Part shown: piece after piece, positions 8,759-18,033 of the stretch
How the letters are laid out: each line of letters starts with the position of its first letter
How positions within the stretch are numbered: the stretch's first letter is position 1
From: Deltaproteobacteria bacterium
GTDB taxonomy: Bacteria; Myxococcota_A; Polyangia; HGW-17
Direction of reading: 5' to 3'
DNA length: 36,762 nt
Assembly (NCBI GenBank): GCA_027858615.1
Contig: JAQICJ010000287.1
Location: 1-36,762, forward strand
The notes under the pieces: model-generated
What the model saw: only the letters and a program-made list of their open reading frames with translations
Told to the model about the DNA's origin: nothing
Databases searched by the model: none
Made by a program: the position numbers and the translations under genes

Positions 8759-10882
8759 ATCAAAACAGGAAACAATAATGCCAGAAAATCAAATGCTGCC
8801 AAAATGGCCAAAAAGCAGCGTTCCATTTCAGTAAGTGAATTTTTTGCCAAAAATAAGCAGTTGCTGGGATTTGATTCACCTGTCAGAGCTTTGTTGACAA
8901 CGGTCAAGGAAGCTTGTGACAACGCTCTTGATGCCTGTGAAGAAGCAGGGATTTTGCCTGAACTTATAGTTGAACTGCATCAGCAGAAAAATGATCGGAT
9001 TCGGGTTTGTGTACAGGATAACGGACCCGGGATTGTAAAAAAGCAGATACCAAGAATTTTCGGCCAACTACTTTATGGCTCCAAATTTCATTCTCTCAAA
9101 CAGTCTCGAGGGCAACAGGGTATAGGAATCAGTGCTGCCGGAATGTATGGTCAATTAACCACTGGCAGACCGGTGGAAATTATTTCTCGCACGGATCCCG
9201 AAACAGAAGCTCATCGCTTTCAGTTGAGAATTGACATGAAACGCAATCGTCCCAAGGTGATCGAAGATAATATTATCCAGTGGGATTTTGATCATGGCAC
9301 CAGGGTGGAGCTGGTTATTGAAGGAAAATACATGTCTGGGGGTCACAGTGTAGATGAATACCTGGCTCAGACAGCTGTGGCCAATCCCCATGCAGCCATC
9401 AGGTATCTTGATATTGAAGGAAAGGAGATCTTTTTTCCCCGAGTTTCCGAATTTTTGCCTCCAGAGGCTAGGGAAATCAGGCCCCATCCCTACGGAGTCG
9501 AACTGGGATTTTTGATAAAATTGATCAGAGAAACCAAAATCCGCAGAATTTCCACCATGTTGAAAAAGGAATTCAGCCGGGTGACTGCCAAGGTGGCTCG
9601 AGAAATTTGCGATGAGGCCGACGTAAGTTACAAACGTTCTCCCTACCACATTACTCCCGATGAAATCGAAAACATCCACCGGGCCATTCCCAAGGTAAAA
9701 ATCATGGCTCCTCCTTCCAGTGCGGTTGTGCCCATCGGTGACAAACTGCTGCGAAGAGGATTGGCCAGACAGGTGAAGGGAGCCGAGTTTTACGCGAGTA
9801 CCACCAGAACCCCCAGTGTATACAAAGGCAATCCTTTTGTTGTTGAAGTGGGATTGGCCTACGGGGGTGAGTTACAGGGATTTCTTCTTGAAGAAGATTA
9901 TGAAGATAAGTACACAGTGGCAGGGGTAACTTTTGATGCTAAAAAAACTATTTCCGCCGCAATGCTTGATTTGCCAGGTTTTACCCGTAAAAAATCCAGC
10001 AAATTGGCTAAATCCATTGGAGTGGGAACCAGAACCAGAGTTAAAAATCTTACTGATGACGAATTGGAAGCCATCAAAATTGCTTATAACGAAATTACTC
10101 GCAAAGAAGCAAAAAATTCTCCGGCTCAAATTATCCGGCTGGCAAACCGGGTGCCTCTTTTGTATCAGCAGAAAGCCTGCGGGATTTCCAAAGCTATCAT
10201 GGAAATGAACTGGCGGCGCTACAGCATCTCACAGCCTCGGGGTGGTTATCCTCAGGGCCCGCTGGTTATAATTGTCCACCTCGCTTCAGTCTGGGTGCCC
10301 TTTACCTCCGAAAGTAAAGAAGCCATCGCCCATTATCCCGAAATAATCAAGGAGATGAAATTGGCTTTGCAGGTTTGTGGCAGGGATTTGGGTAATTATC
10401 TGAAAAAGAAGAAAAAAATAAAAAGAGCCCTTGAACGCAAGCAGGTTTTTAAAAGATATACCTCTGAGCTTGCCCGTGCCCTTTCCAATATAACCGGCAA
10501 AGATGAAAATGAAATCGAAGATTTCATTAAAAAGGCCACAGAAAAATATGCAGGCACTCAGATGGAAATCAAGAAACCTGCCCTGGAAGATGAATTGGCC
10601 AAATTGAGACAGGAGTCTCTCCCGCAGAATGCTGCTCTGGCCCAGAATACTTCAGATGAGGACGAAGCGGAATCTGAACCTGATGAAAGTGAAGATAATT
10701 GGAAAGACGAGGATGGAGAAGAAAATTGGGATGAAGAGCCAGATGAAGAAGACTGGGAAGGCGAAGACAAAAAAGATGAGGCCAAGGAAAATCAACAAGA
10801 TGGAAGCACCGATACCGTTAAAGATGACAAACCAAAGGATTCGGGGTCAAAAAAAGGTGGAACCATGAGCCTTTTTGACTGA
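8759..10882 (+). CDS. top6B: DNA topoisomerase VI subunit B (GHKL ATPase); start uncertain (ORF track ATG at 8804)
   Basis: GHKL '[21 protein letters not shown]', 'VQDNGPGI', '[41 protein letters not shown]'; central H2TH-like segment and '[18 protein letters not shown]'; acidic C-terminal tail. The only good RBS (gaggaggt, 8745-8752) fits an ATC at 8759 better than ATG 8804. Confidence 0.9.
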   Translation: MKTGNNNARKSNAAKMAKKQRSISVSEFFAKNKQLLGFDSPVRALLTTVKEACDNALDACEEAGILPELIVELHQQKNDRIRVCVQDNGPGIVKKQIPRIFGQLLYGSKFHSLKQSRGQQGIGISAAGMYGQLTTGRPVEIISRTDPETEAHRFQLRIDMKRNRPKVIEDNIIQWDFDHGTRVELVIEGKYMSGGHSVDEYLAQTAVANPHAAIRYLDIEGKEIFFPRVSEFLPPEAREIRPHPYGVELGFLIKLIRETKIRRISTMLKKEFSRVTAKVAREICDEADVSYKRSPYHITPDEIENIHRAIPKVKIMAPPSSAVVPIGDKLLRRGLARQVKGAEFYASTTRTPSVYKGNPFVVEVGLAYGGELQGFLLEEDYEDKYTVAGVTFDAKKTISAAMLDLPGFTRKKSSKLAKSIGVGTRTRVKNLTDDELEAIKIAYNEITRKEAKNSPAQIIRLANRVPLLYQQKACGISKAIMEMNWRRYSISQPRGGYPQGPLVIIVHLASVWVPFTSESKEAIAHYPEIIKEMKLALQVCGRDLGNYLKKKKKIKRALERKQVFKRYTSELARALSNITGKDENEIEDFIKKATEKYAGTQMEIKKPALEDELAKLRQESLPQNAALAQNTSDEDEAESEPDESEDNWKDEDGEENWDEEPDEEDWEGEDKKDEAKENQQDGSTDTVKDDKPKDSGSKKGGTMSLFD

Positions 10883-10986
10883 GATTGTGACCATATTGAA
10901 TGCAGGTCAAAAATTTAATCCGGGATCAATAATTTATGGCAAAATTTAAGAAATAAACTAAGAAAATATTAACTAAAATTGACACT

Positions 10987-12036
10987 TTGGCTGAAAGGGT
11001 CATAGGAGAATTTCAGGAAGAACAGAATCCTGAACTGGAAATTCCGGTTCGAAGTCTGAACAATGTAAACTTCAGTAAAATCAGCAGAATGATAGAAATG
11101 GGCGATAAAACCCAGAGCAGGACTTATTTTCACCAAAATATGGCCAAGAAGTTCATGCAGACTTTTCTGGTGGCTTCCGCCTGTACAGAATTGCTGAATG
11201 CTGAAAAAACAACTTCAATTCGTGATCTGTTTTACATGACAAAACACACTTTGAGCAAAGGTGAGAATACTTTCGATGATCAGCCAGAATCTGATATAAT
11301 TATTGAAGATCTGGAAGTAACAATCAATGCACTCAGAGAGGAATTACATCTTTTTGCTTCCAACAGAGGAACCATGGTGGGCAATATCACCCTGCGTGAT
11401 TCCGGTGATAAGATCAACTGCCGCCGAATTGGTTCCGGAGGCTGGGGGATACCTTCAATTGTTGAAGAGCATGTTATCCAGTTTTTGAAAAGCGAAGCCG
11501 AATTTATTCTCCTCATAGAAAAAGATGCGGTCTGGCGACGTCTCAACGAGGACAAATTCTGGAGAAAGCACAATTGTATCATGATTCAGTCCGGAGGTCA
11601 GACTTCACGAGGAGTTCGCCGTTTGATCCGCCGTATGCACGATGAGTTGGATATTCCCGTTTACGTTCTGGTAGACAATGATCCCTGGGGACTTTACATC
11701 TATTCTGTTGTCAAGCAGGGGTCCATCAACCTTGCCTATGATTCCGTACGAATGGCGGTTCCGGATGCACGTTTTCTGGGTTTGTCCTCGTTTGATCGGG
11801 AAAAGTTCGATTTGCCGGACGTGGTAACCATCGCCCTCTCCAAAAATGACAAGAGAAGAGCGCGTCAAATGATGAGATATCCCTGGTTTGAAGATAAACA
11901 ATGGCAAAAAGAAATGAAAAAGTTGCTCACTTCCGGTGTTAAATTGGAACTGGAAGCCTTGAGTTCAAAAGGAATATCTTTTATTTCAGAAAACTATCTG
12001 CCGCAAAAAATACAAAATAATGATTATTTAAGTTGA
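10987..12036 (+). CDS. top6A: DNA topoisomerase VI subunit A (Spo11-like)
   Basis: Catalytic Tyr context 'TSIRDLFYMTKHTL'; Toprim 'FILLIEKDAVWRRLNED' and 'VYVLVDNDPWGLYIYSVVKQGS'; directly downstream of subunit B. Start appears to be TTG. Confidence 0.92.
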   Translation: MAERVIGEFQEEQNPELEIPVRSLNNVNFSKISRMIEMGDKTQSRTYFHQNMAKKFMQTFLVASACTELLNAEKTTSIRDLFYMTKHTLSKGENTFDDQPESDIIIEDLEVTINALREELHLFASNRGTMVGNITLRDSGDKINCRRIGSGGWGIPSIVEEHVIQFLKSEAEFILLIEKDAVWRRLNEDKFWRKHNCIMIQSGGQTSRGVRRLIRRMHDELDIPVYVLVDNDPWGLYIYSVVKQGSINLAYDSVRMAVPDARFLGLSSFDREKFDLPDVVTIALSKNDKRRARQMMRYPWFEDKQWQKEMKKLLTSGVKLELEALSSKGISFISENYLPQKIQNNDYLS

Positions 12037-12060
12037 AATTCTTTCTCAAGTTAAAATTTA

Positions 12061-12077
12061 CTTTTTGAGATGGGAAC
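12061..12077 (+). repeat. Possible solo right-end remnant of the same element family
   Basis: CTTTTTGAGATGGGAAC is a 17-nt exact match to the end of the second right arm in copy A (4321-4337); lies 24 nt after the top6A stop. Confidence 0.5.
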
Positions 12078-12280
12078 CAGTTGCAATCTTCCAAATTTCA
12101 GATCTTTTCCAGAGGGATTAAAACCGTACTTCTGAAAAATATTACGAAAGCTTGACAACGTAATAATGATGTTTAAAAAGTGGGTGTTTGGCGGGGCAAT
12201 CAGTTTTGTCCTGGATGCACGGAACTGGTGTGTTTCCGTTTCAGAACCATATTAATTTTGAACTTGAAGGAGATTGACAG

Positions 12281-12631
12281 ATGAATTTGCCAACAGATTT
12301 AAAACATGTAAGCAGCGGACCTGAACTGGAAACATTACTTAAGGAGAAAGAAAACCTGATGGTTTGCTGTGGGCGTATGGGCCCGATGTGTATTCCGGTT
12401 TATGGACACATGAAAAAACTTGTAGAAAGTGGAAATTTTCCTCAGATTGAGTTCAGGGATATGCTCTTTGACAATCCCGATGCTGCAGTTATCAGGGAAC
12501 ATCCCAAGTGCAGAAGTTTTATGGGATTGCCCTTTACTGTTTATTACAAAAACGGAAAGATGGTACACGCAACTTCATCTTTGCAAAGCGAAGAACAGAT
12601 CAAAGAAATTCTCAATAAATATTTTACCTGA
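12281..12631 (+). CDS. Thioredoxin-fold protein with atypical active-site region
   Basis: 116 aa; 'LMVCCGRMGPMCIPVYGHMKKL' at the Trx active-site position, 'GLPFTVYYKNGKMV' cis-Pro region; 'aaggagattgac' RBS. Confidence 0.7.
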   Translation: MNLPTDLKHVSSGPELETLLKEKENLMVCCGRMGPMCIPVYGHMKKLVESGNFPQIEFRDMLFDNPDAAVIREHPKCRSFMGLPFTVYYKNGKMVHATSSLQSEEQIKEILNKYFT

Positions 12632-12784
12632 TCCCAGGCAATAAATCCGAGTTCTCCCCCGCCACATAAGGAAGAATCTCTTTCCTCCCTTCTTAAAACG
12701 ACCTCCATAGTCAAAAATCCATCCCCGCAAAGTTGTCTGTATTATCAGAAAATATGTGAACCGAATTCTCAGTTAGTTTACTTA

Positions 12785-12946
12785 GTTCCCATCCCAGAAT
12801 GGGGGTTTTTGGCTGGGAAAGAAATTGTATTGAGATGCGAGGAATAACTTCGCAGACATAGTTGTCACTATTTCAAGAAGTTGTGACAAAGCAGATCAAT
12901 TCAATTTCCGTTTCCAGACGATGACCTTCCATTTTGGTTTGGTAAA
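12785..12946 (+). mobile_element. MITE-like element copy C (162 bp, right TIR decayed), TSD TACTTA
   Basis: GTTCCCATCCCAGAATGGGGG ... ACATAGTTGTCACTATTTCAAGAAGTTGTGACAAAGCAGATCAATTCAATTTCCGTTTCCAGACGATGACCTTCC; TACTTA at 12779-12784 and 12947-12952. Confidence 0.87.
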
Positions 12947-13128
12947 TACTTATGCTTAGCGAGTTAACAAACCTCCAATTTGTATTTAATTTCTGTTGAC
13001 AGTTCATTTGAAATTAACTAAATTTAATAAATATTTTTTCATAAAATTGTAAAAAAACTGAGTATTTGGCAGATGCATCACTTCTGGTTGCAGATGGCCT
13101 GACTTTATCTATTTTCAAGGAGAAAAAG

Positions 13129-14523
13129 ATGAGATCCTTTTCTTTATTTTCAGTGGTTACATTATTGATTTTATGTCCGGGATTAACAATTGCCAAACCA
13201 AGTTTGAGAAGAGCAACAAAAGATGTGGGGTTTAAAGATGTCATCAGATGCAAATTTAAAAGCAGAGGCAAATTTACCCAAAAAGGACTCACTTTATATT
13301 ATACAAGACAAATGGAATGTATTCGCAAGGGAGGAGTAAAGGGATATCCCAAAATCAAGAAGCTTACTGACGGTTATGTCGAGTACATAAAATCTGGTCG
13401 ACGTTATACCTACTCAAGTTGGTTTCATTGGGGAACTAGATATCTCGGGCTTCCTGCCCCCAAGAAAAAGCTAGTAGTAAAGCTTGTGAAAAAGAATTGG
13501 TTGTCTTTTTTGGGCCGTGCTTACGACCTCAGTTATATTGTCAGCAAATTGTCCAAGGTCAGAGTTGCTCCAAAACCTGCGTGGGTATGGTATAGTCCAA
13601 CTAAATTGACTGTAAGCGTAATTGGTAATTACCGCAGAAAAAGGGGAGGTTGGAGGATACTCGATATTCAGCACTTGAAAAGGGTCACTTTGGAGAGAAA
13701 AACGATAAAATCCCCTTGGAAATACGTTTCAACCAGTAAAAGTCGAAAATCCAGTGACGAAAAAGTATTGAAAACGATCAAGTTGCCTCCCTCAGAGTAC
13801 AAAAAAATTAAATCACTAGGATATATCGCAGAAAATAAAAAAGCTCTTGCATATCTTGATTCACTTCCCAAAGTAAAAGTGCCCACCTTCAAGACTGCCA
13901 AAGAGTTAAGGCTTTACACTTACAAGATGTTGAGAACAGTCAAAAGTCCCAAACATCTGGAAGCATACTTGCGAAAAGTTTACTCCCCCTATTTTTTTAC
14001 TTCGAGTAATAAAAACATCATGAACGAGAATGGCAAAAAGTTTATGAATTATGCTATCAGCAATGCTTTGAAACATAAAAGCAAATTTAAAGATCAATAT
14101 TGCAAGCAACCGATAAAAAAGAGCAAGAATAAATTCTACAATAAGACACAAACCGCCTATACAAGAATGGGAACAGTTTATGGAAAAGTTAAATATATCA
14201 ATGGTAAAGCAGCATATACAGATTACAAATTAAATACTCTAAGAGTATCAGTTTTAAAGGGAGAAGGTTTGGCCAGAATGAAGTCGTTTAAAAAAGATTT
14301 TTGTCCCCGTCCTCTGACAGCTGCTGAAAAGAATTTGAGAGTTCCCAAAGTTAACGGGAAGGGTTTTTGGAAAATCGGAGACAAAGTAAGTTGTGCATAT
14401 AAAGGACGCAGAAGGTACTATTCCGGAGTCATCAAAAAAATTAAAGGGAAAAAGCTCTTTATCAGGTATAATGATGGTGACAAAGAGTGGACAACAGCAA
14501 AGTATTTGAAAGAAAAAAAATAG
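13129..14523 (+). CDS. Secreted protein with C-terminal Tudor/Agenet-like domain
   Basis: Signal peptide MRSFSLFSVVTLLILCPGLTIA from the ATG at 13129 with 'aaggaga' RBS; C-terminal 'FWKIGDKVSCAYKGRRRYYSGVIKKIKGKKLFIRYNDGDKEWTTAKYL'. Confidence 0.7.
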   Translation: MRSFSLFSVVTLLILCPGLTIAKPSLRRATKDVGFKDVIRCKFKSRGKFTQKGLTLYYTRQMECIRKGGVKGYPKIKKLTDGYVEYIKSGRRYTYSSWFHWGTRYLGLPAPKKKLVVKLVKKNWLSFLGRAYDLSYIVSKLSKVRVAPKPAWVWYSPTKLTVSVIGNYRRKRGGWRILDIQHLKRVTLERKTIKSPWKYVSTSKSRKSSDEKVLKTIKLPPSEYKKIKSLGYIAENKKALAYLDSLPKVKVPTFKTAKELRLYTYKMLRTVKSPKHLEAYLRKVYSPYFFTSSNKNIMNENGKKFMNYAISNALKHKSKFKDQYCKQPIKKSKNKFYNKTQTAYTRMGTVYGKVKYINGKAAYTDYKLNTLRVSVLKGEGLARMKSFKKDFCPRPLTAAEKNLRVPKVNGKGFWKIGDKVSCAYKGRRRYYSGVIKKIKGKKLFIRYNDGDKEWTTAKYLKEKK

Positions 14524-14645
14524 CCAACTTATGCCATATTTCAACCTGAACAGGTTAAGGTATTTTGGGATAGTATATCTTTAATTTTACCCTGTAAAAT
14601 CAAAAAGTAATAAAACAATATCGAAACTTATATCTGACAGGGGAC

Positions 14646-14674
14646 AAAAAAAAACCAAAAAAACCAAAAAAACC
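14646..14674. repeat. Short A-rich tandem repeat (AAAAAAACC x3)
   Basis: acaaaaaaaaaccaaaaaaaccaaaaaaaccacc just upstream of the transposase remnant. Confidence 0.6.
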
Positions 14675-14770
14675 ACCTAACGAGGTTATGATTTTTCTTC
14701 TGATATCCGGCACTTTGGATTTTTTTTTCGATTTTTTTCAAAAAAATGAATATATTTTCAAAATATTTTC

Positions 14771-15505
14771 ATGTCCAATCACTATCACTTGCTTATTACT
14801 GATACTCAGGGGCGGTATCCTGCTTTCCTTGCGGATCTTAACCGCAACATCGCCAAGTGCATGAACGTGAAACTGGGGAGAAAAGAAAATTTCTGGAATT
14901 CCTCTGATCCCGGAGTGGTTTGCATACCGAAACACATGGAAACTATTGAGAAAACCTTCAAATATATTTATCTCAATCCCTCTTCTGCTTTTTTGGTTTC
15001 TCATCTGGAATCTTTTCCCGGGGCCCGCTCTCGTCCCGGAGATATGAAAGGAAAGACAAAAACGATTCGCAGACCTGCTGGATATTTTTCCAAACAAGGA
15101 CGGATGCCTGCCAAGGTAAAACTGTGTTTGCAAGTGCCGTCTTTTTGTTTGCAGGAAAAAGGAAAGAATGAATTTGTCAAGGATTTGCAGAGAGCTGTGA
15201 GAGAAGAGGAAGACAAGTTAATTGACAAGGTTGGCGTCGATCGTTTCATGGGTCGCCTGAAAATGAAGGCAGTATCTCCTTTTTCCAGTCCAATGGGTGA
15301 GGCTGAGAGTGGTGAGTTGAATCCGAAGGTTTCGGGTCGAAGCAGAGAAGTTCTAATCCATGAAAAGAGCAAATATAAGCAATTTCGCGATCAATATGAA
15401 GAGAAATACAGGTTGTGGAAAAGTGGGAAGCGGGACGTGGTTTTTCCGGTTGGCACCTACGGGATGGTTTATTTCCATGGAGCAAAGGTAGCGGCCAGTC
15501 CTTAG
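14771..15505 (+). pseudogene. Remnant of REP-associated tyrosine transposase (Y1/HUH, IS200-like)
   Basis: Begins directly at the HUH motif 'MSNHYHLLITD' and lacks the usual N-terminal part of the domain; 'NIAKCMNVKLGRKENFWNSSD', 'YIYLNPSSAFLVSHLESFPGARS', C-terminal 'WKSGKRDVVFPVGTYGMVYFHGAKV'. Confidence 0.7.
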
Positions 15506-15821
15506 TATTTAAGAAGAGGATAAATCTCAGTTATAGATAAAATGGAATAGACAGTGGGGGAGCAGTTCAGGACTCTGGAGATTGGAAAGTAGTGAAAATA
15601 GGGACTGCCCGGAATTTGTAAGTATAAGAAGAAAAGTTCAAAAGGGTGAAAAAACTACAGGGGGAAAAGAAGAAAAACATGGGTGGGGAAAATATAACCC
15701 CGTTAGGGAGAAAGGATAGGGTTTGGTTGGGGGATTATTTATGAGTTTTATAAAGGAATTGGAAGAGCAAAAGGGGACTCACAGATGGAACCCCCGAATG
15801 TCGGAGGGGAGATGTAAGATA

Positions 15822-17783
15822 TTATTGAACAGTTGCTGCGAGGCTCCAGGAATTGAGAGTTCCCAGATCGCCTTCATATTGATCTACAACAACGAGAGTC
15901 CAGTTTCCTTCGATTTCTGTGCCGATAAATTCGGGTACGTTGAAGGAGCGAATCAAGTTTTCTTCATACTCTTCGAGGTCATAGAGAACAACTTCGGTTC
16001 CGCTGGGGCTGACCAGTTTAACCAGGAGGTCGGGGCGGAAGGTATGAGTAATATCTACTGAGATGGTAAGTGATTCAATGGTGCCGACGGTTTCAACAGC
16101 TATGGTTGATTGGAGGCCTTCGAGATCATTGTCAGGTATTTCGGCATTGGCTTCATTGGTAAGGTCGATATCCTGAGCTGTTTGACAAACAGGATCGCTG
16201 CCACATTCAGCATCGGCACAGTCGAGGTCACCATTGCCATTGTTGTCGATGCCGTCATCGCAGACTTCGGCTGGGATATCGCCGGTGAGCTGGAATTCGA
16301 GGGACCAGGAGTTGAGGGTACCGGTGTCGGAATTGGCGGTGTCAATAACAGTCAGGGTCCATTCGCCGGCGATGGATTTGCCATCGAAATCGGTGATAAG
16401 ATAGGTCTGTTTGATATTGTCTTCGGAAGAACCTTCTTTGTCGTGCAATACTGCTTCAGTGCCATCGGGACCAAGAAGTCTTATTTGCAGATCACCAATA
16501 TAAGTATGGTCGATATCTACTTTGACATAGAGTTTGCCAACGGTTCCGGGCTGATCAACGTTGATTACAGAGGAGATTCCCTGAGAATCATTGTCCGGGA
16601 TATCAACCTGAGGTTCATCGGAGAATTTGAGTCCCGGTTTGCAGGCGGGATCTTCTGTACAATCGGAGTCAACACAGTCAACATCACCGTCTTTGTCGTT
16701 ATCAATACCGTCGTCGCAAACTTCGTCACTGGCAACTTCAGGGATACCGGCACCATAAACGGTTGCATATTCCCTTACGTATTCATAGGAAAGCCAGCCA
16801 TAACCGTCTCCGAATTTGTTTCTGATTCCAAAGCCTCCTGTACCCCAAGAGTTTTTGAAGAGGAAGAAGCCTTTTTCGGTGACAGGTTCTCCGTTTTCGT
16901 CTTTGATGACATTGCCCTCACCGTCGAGTTTGGGAACCTCAAGATTGTCATCCCAGCCAATAATCAGGATAGCGTGTCCGGCTCTGTTTTCGAGGCTTTT
17001 TTCTTTGTCGGCTTCGTTTGGGTAGAGAACATAGCCTTCGCTCCAGTAATCTTTGTTTACGGGGAGTTTGGAGGCGCCATGATTCCAGGACTGGTAGAAA
17101 AAGGTCATTCCGGCAATAACACCCTGTTTGTTTTCAGTGAGAAAGGCCTTGATGGAACGGTTTCTTGAGTTGACATAGCGACCACGGGGAAGAGTCCAGC
17201 GGTCAGCTTCGAGAGCTTCGGGATCTGGATCGCCGTTGGTGTAACATACCAGAGGCTGCTCATCGCCACCGTCGCAGCGTTCATCATTAGAAGAGCTCCA
17301 GCGGCGGCTTTCGTAGGGCCAGATATCTTCGAGGACGATGCCGTAACGGTTGATAGCCTGCAGATTATAGTTGGCGTTGGAACCTGCGGTATTGGGGAAG
17401 GAATTCACTTCATTTTTTACAGACCATTGCAGGAATTGTTCTGAAAAATCTGGATCTACTATGGTGCCTTCTTTGATGTAGAGATGTTCCATGAGAGCTA
17501 CGGTAGCAAAAATAGAACAAACGCCGCGTCCACCCTGACTGCGCATTGGTGATTGGCTGTCTGCCAGATCAAAAGTTTCGGGGTAAACAGCGTCAAACTT
17601 GCCGTCTTCAGGAAGTTCGTCATTGGTTGGGGCTCCCTCAAAAAGAGGATCATGGGCTGACAAAGGTGCTTCACTGTCATTAGGATCGGCGGTGATTTTG
17701 GAATCGCCGTCATCTGAACAGCCTGCCCGGGCCAGAGTAAAAATTATTGATAAAAGAGAAAATAGTTTAAATAGATTTTTCAA
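15822..17783 (-). CDS. Papain-like (C1A) peptidase lipoprotein with two P/homoB domains and Cys/Asp calcium-binding-like motifs
   Basis: 'SPMRSQGGRGVCSIFATVALMEHLYI' (Cys), 'AGHAILIIGWDDN' (His), 'FLFKNSWGTGGFG' (Asn); two copies of 'IPDN...GTVGKLYVKVDIDHTYIGDLQIRLLGPDGTEAVL...GEWTLTVIDTANSDTGTLNSWSL'; 'CDDGIDNDKDGDVDCVDSDC' x2. TTG start with 'aaggagg' RBS. Confidence 0.85.
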   Translation of the reverse strand: MKNLFKLFSLLSIIFTLARAGCSDDGDSKITADPNDSEAPLSAHDPLFEGAPTNDELPEDGKFDAVYPETFDLADSQSPMRSQGGRGVCSIFATVALMEHLYIKEGTIVDPDFSEQFLQWSVKNEVNSFPNTAGSNANYNLQAINRYGIVLEDIWPYESRRWSSSNDERCDGGDEQPLVCYTNGDPDPEALEADRWTLPRGRYVNSRNRSIKAFLTENKQGVIAGMTFFYQSWNHGASKLPVNKDYWSEGYVLYPNEADKEKSLENRAGHAILIIGWDDNLEVPKLDGEGNVIKDENGEPVTEKGFFLFKNSWGTGGFGIRNKFGDGYGWLSYEYVREYATVYGAGIPEVASDEVCDDGIDNDKDGDVDCVDSDCTEDPACKPGLKFSDEPQVDIPDNDSQGISSVINVDQPGTVGKLYVKVDIDHTYIGDLQIRLLGPDGTEAVLHDKEGSSEDNIKQTYLITDFDGKSIAGEWTLTVIDTANSDTGTLNSWSLEFQLTGDIPAEVCDDGIDNNGNGDLDCADAECGSDPVCQTAQDIDLTNEANAEIPDNDLEGLQSTIAVETVGTIESLTISVDITHTFRPDLLVKLVSPSGTEVVLYDLEEYEENLIRSFNVPEFIGTEIEGNWTLVVVDQYEGDLGTLNSWSLAATVQ

Positions 17784-17858
17784 AGCAGAACCTCCTTGGA
17801 CTTCTCCTTAATTAAGTACTGGTGGAGAAGGGCAATCAATGTATCATAAAACTAGTTA

Positions 17859-18019
17859 GTTTCCATCCCAAAAAGGAAGGTCATCGCCTGAAAACTGAAA
17901 TTTGCCTCATCTGCTTTGTCGTAACTTCTTGAAATAGTATTAACTATGTCTGCAAAGTTACTCCTCGAATCTGAGGTAAACTTCTTAATCAGTCAAAGAC
18001 CCCATTCTGCGACGGGAAA
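17859..18019 (-). mobile_element. MITE-like element copy D (161 bp, inverted), TSD TAGTTA
   Basis: Reverse complement TTTCCCGTCGCAGAATGGGGTCTTTGACTG...GTAACTTTGCAGACATAGTTAATACTATTTCAAGAAGTTACGACAAAGCAGATG...GGCGATGACCTTCCTTTTTGGGATGGAAAC; TAGTTA at 17853-17858 and 18020-18025. Confidence 0.88.
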
Positions 18020-18033
18020 TAGTTATCATCTAA

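Noticed and set aside
9155-9679. 174-aa minus-strand ORF
   Set aside because: Antisense to top6B; no independent support.
8561-12952. Composite transposon carrying Topo VI between copies B and C
   Set aside because: Each element copy has its own TSD (TAACTA vs TACTTA), so they inserted independently; no evidence for joint mobilisation.
16110-17168. 352-aa plus-strand ORF
   Set aside because: Fully antisense to the well-supported papain/P-domain lipoprotein (15822-17783, minus); translation has no recognisable domain and is a codon-bias shadow.
4216-18019. Interpreting the palindromic repeats as REP/BIME sequences mobilised by the Y1 transposase at 14771
   Set aside because: All four copies have terminal inverted repeats and perfect 6-bp target duplications, which HUH/Y1 single-strand transposition does not generate; the transposase is also truncated.
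4216-18019. CRISPR array
   Set aside because: Repeat copies are ~160 bp, dispersed, in both orientations, with no regular spacers and no cas genes.
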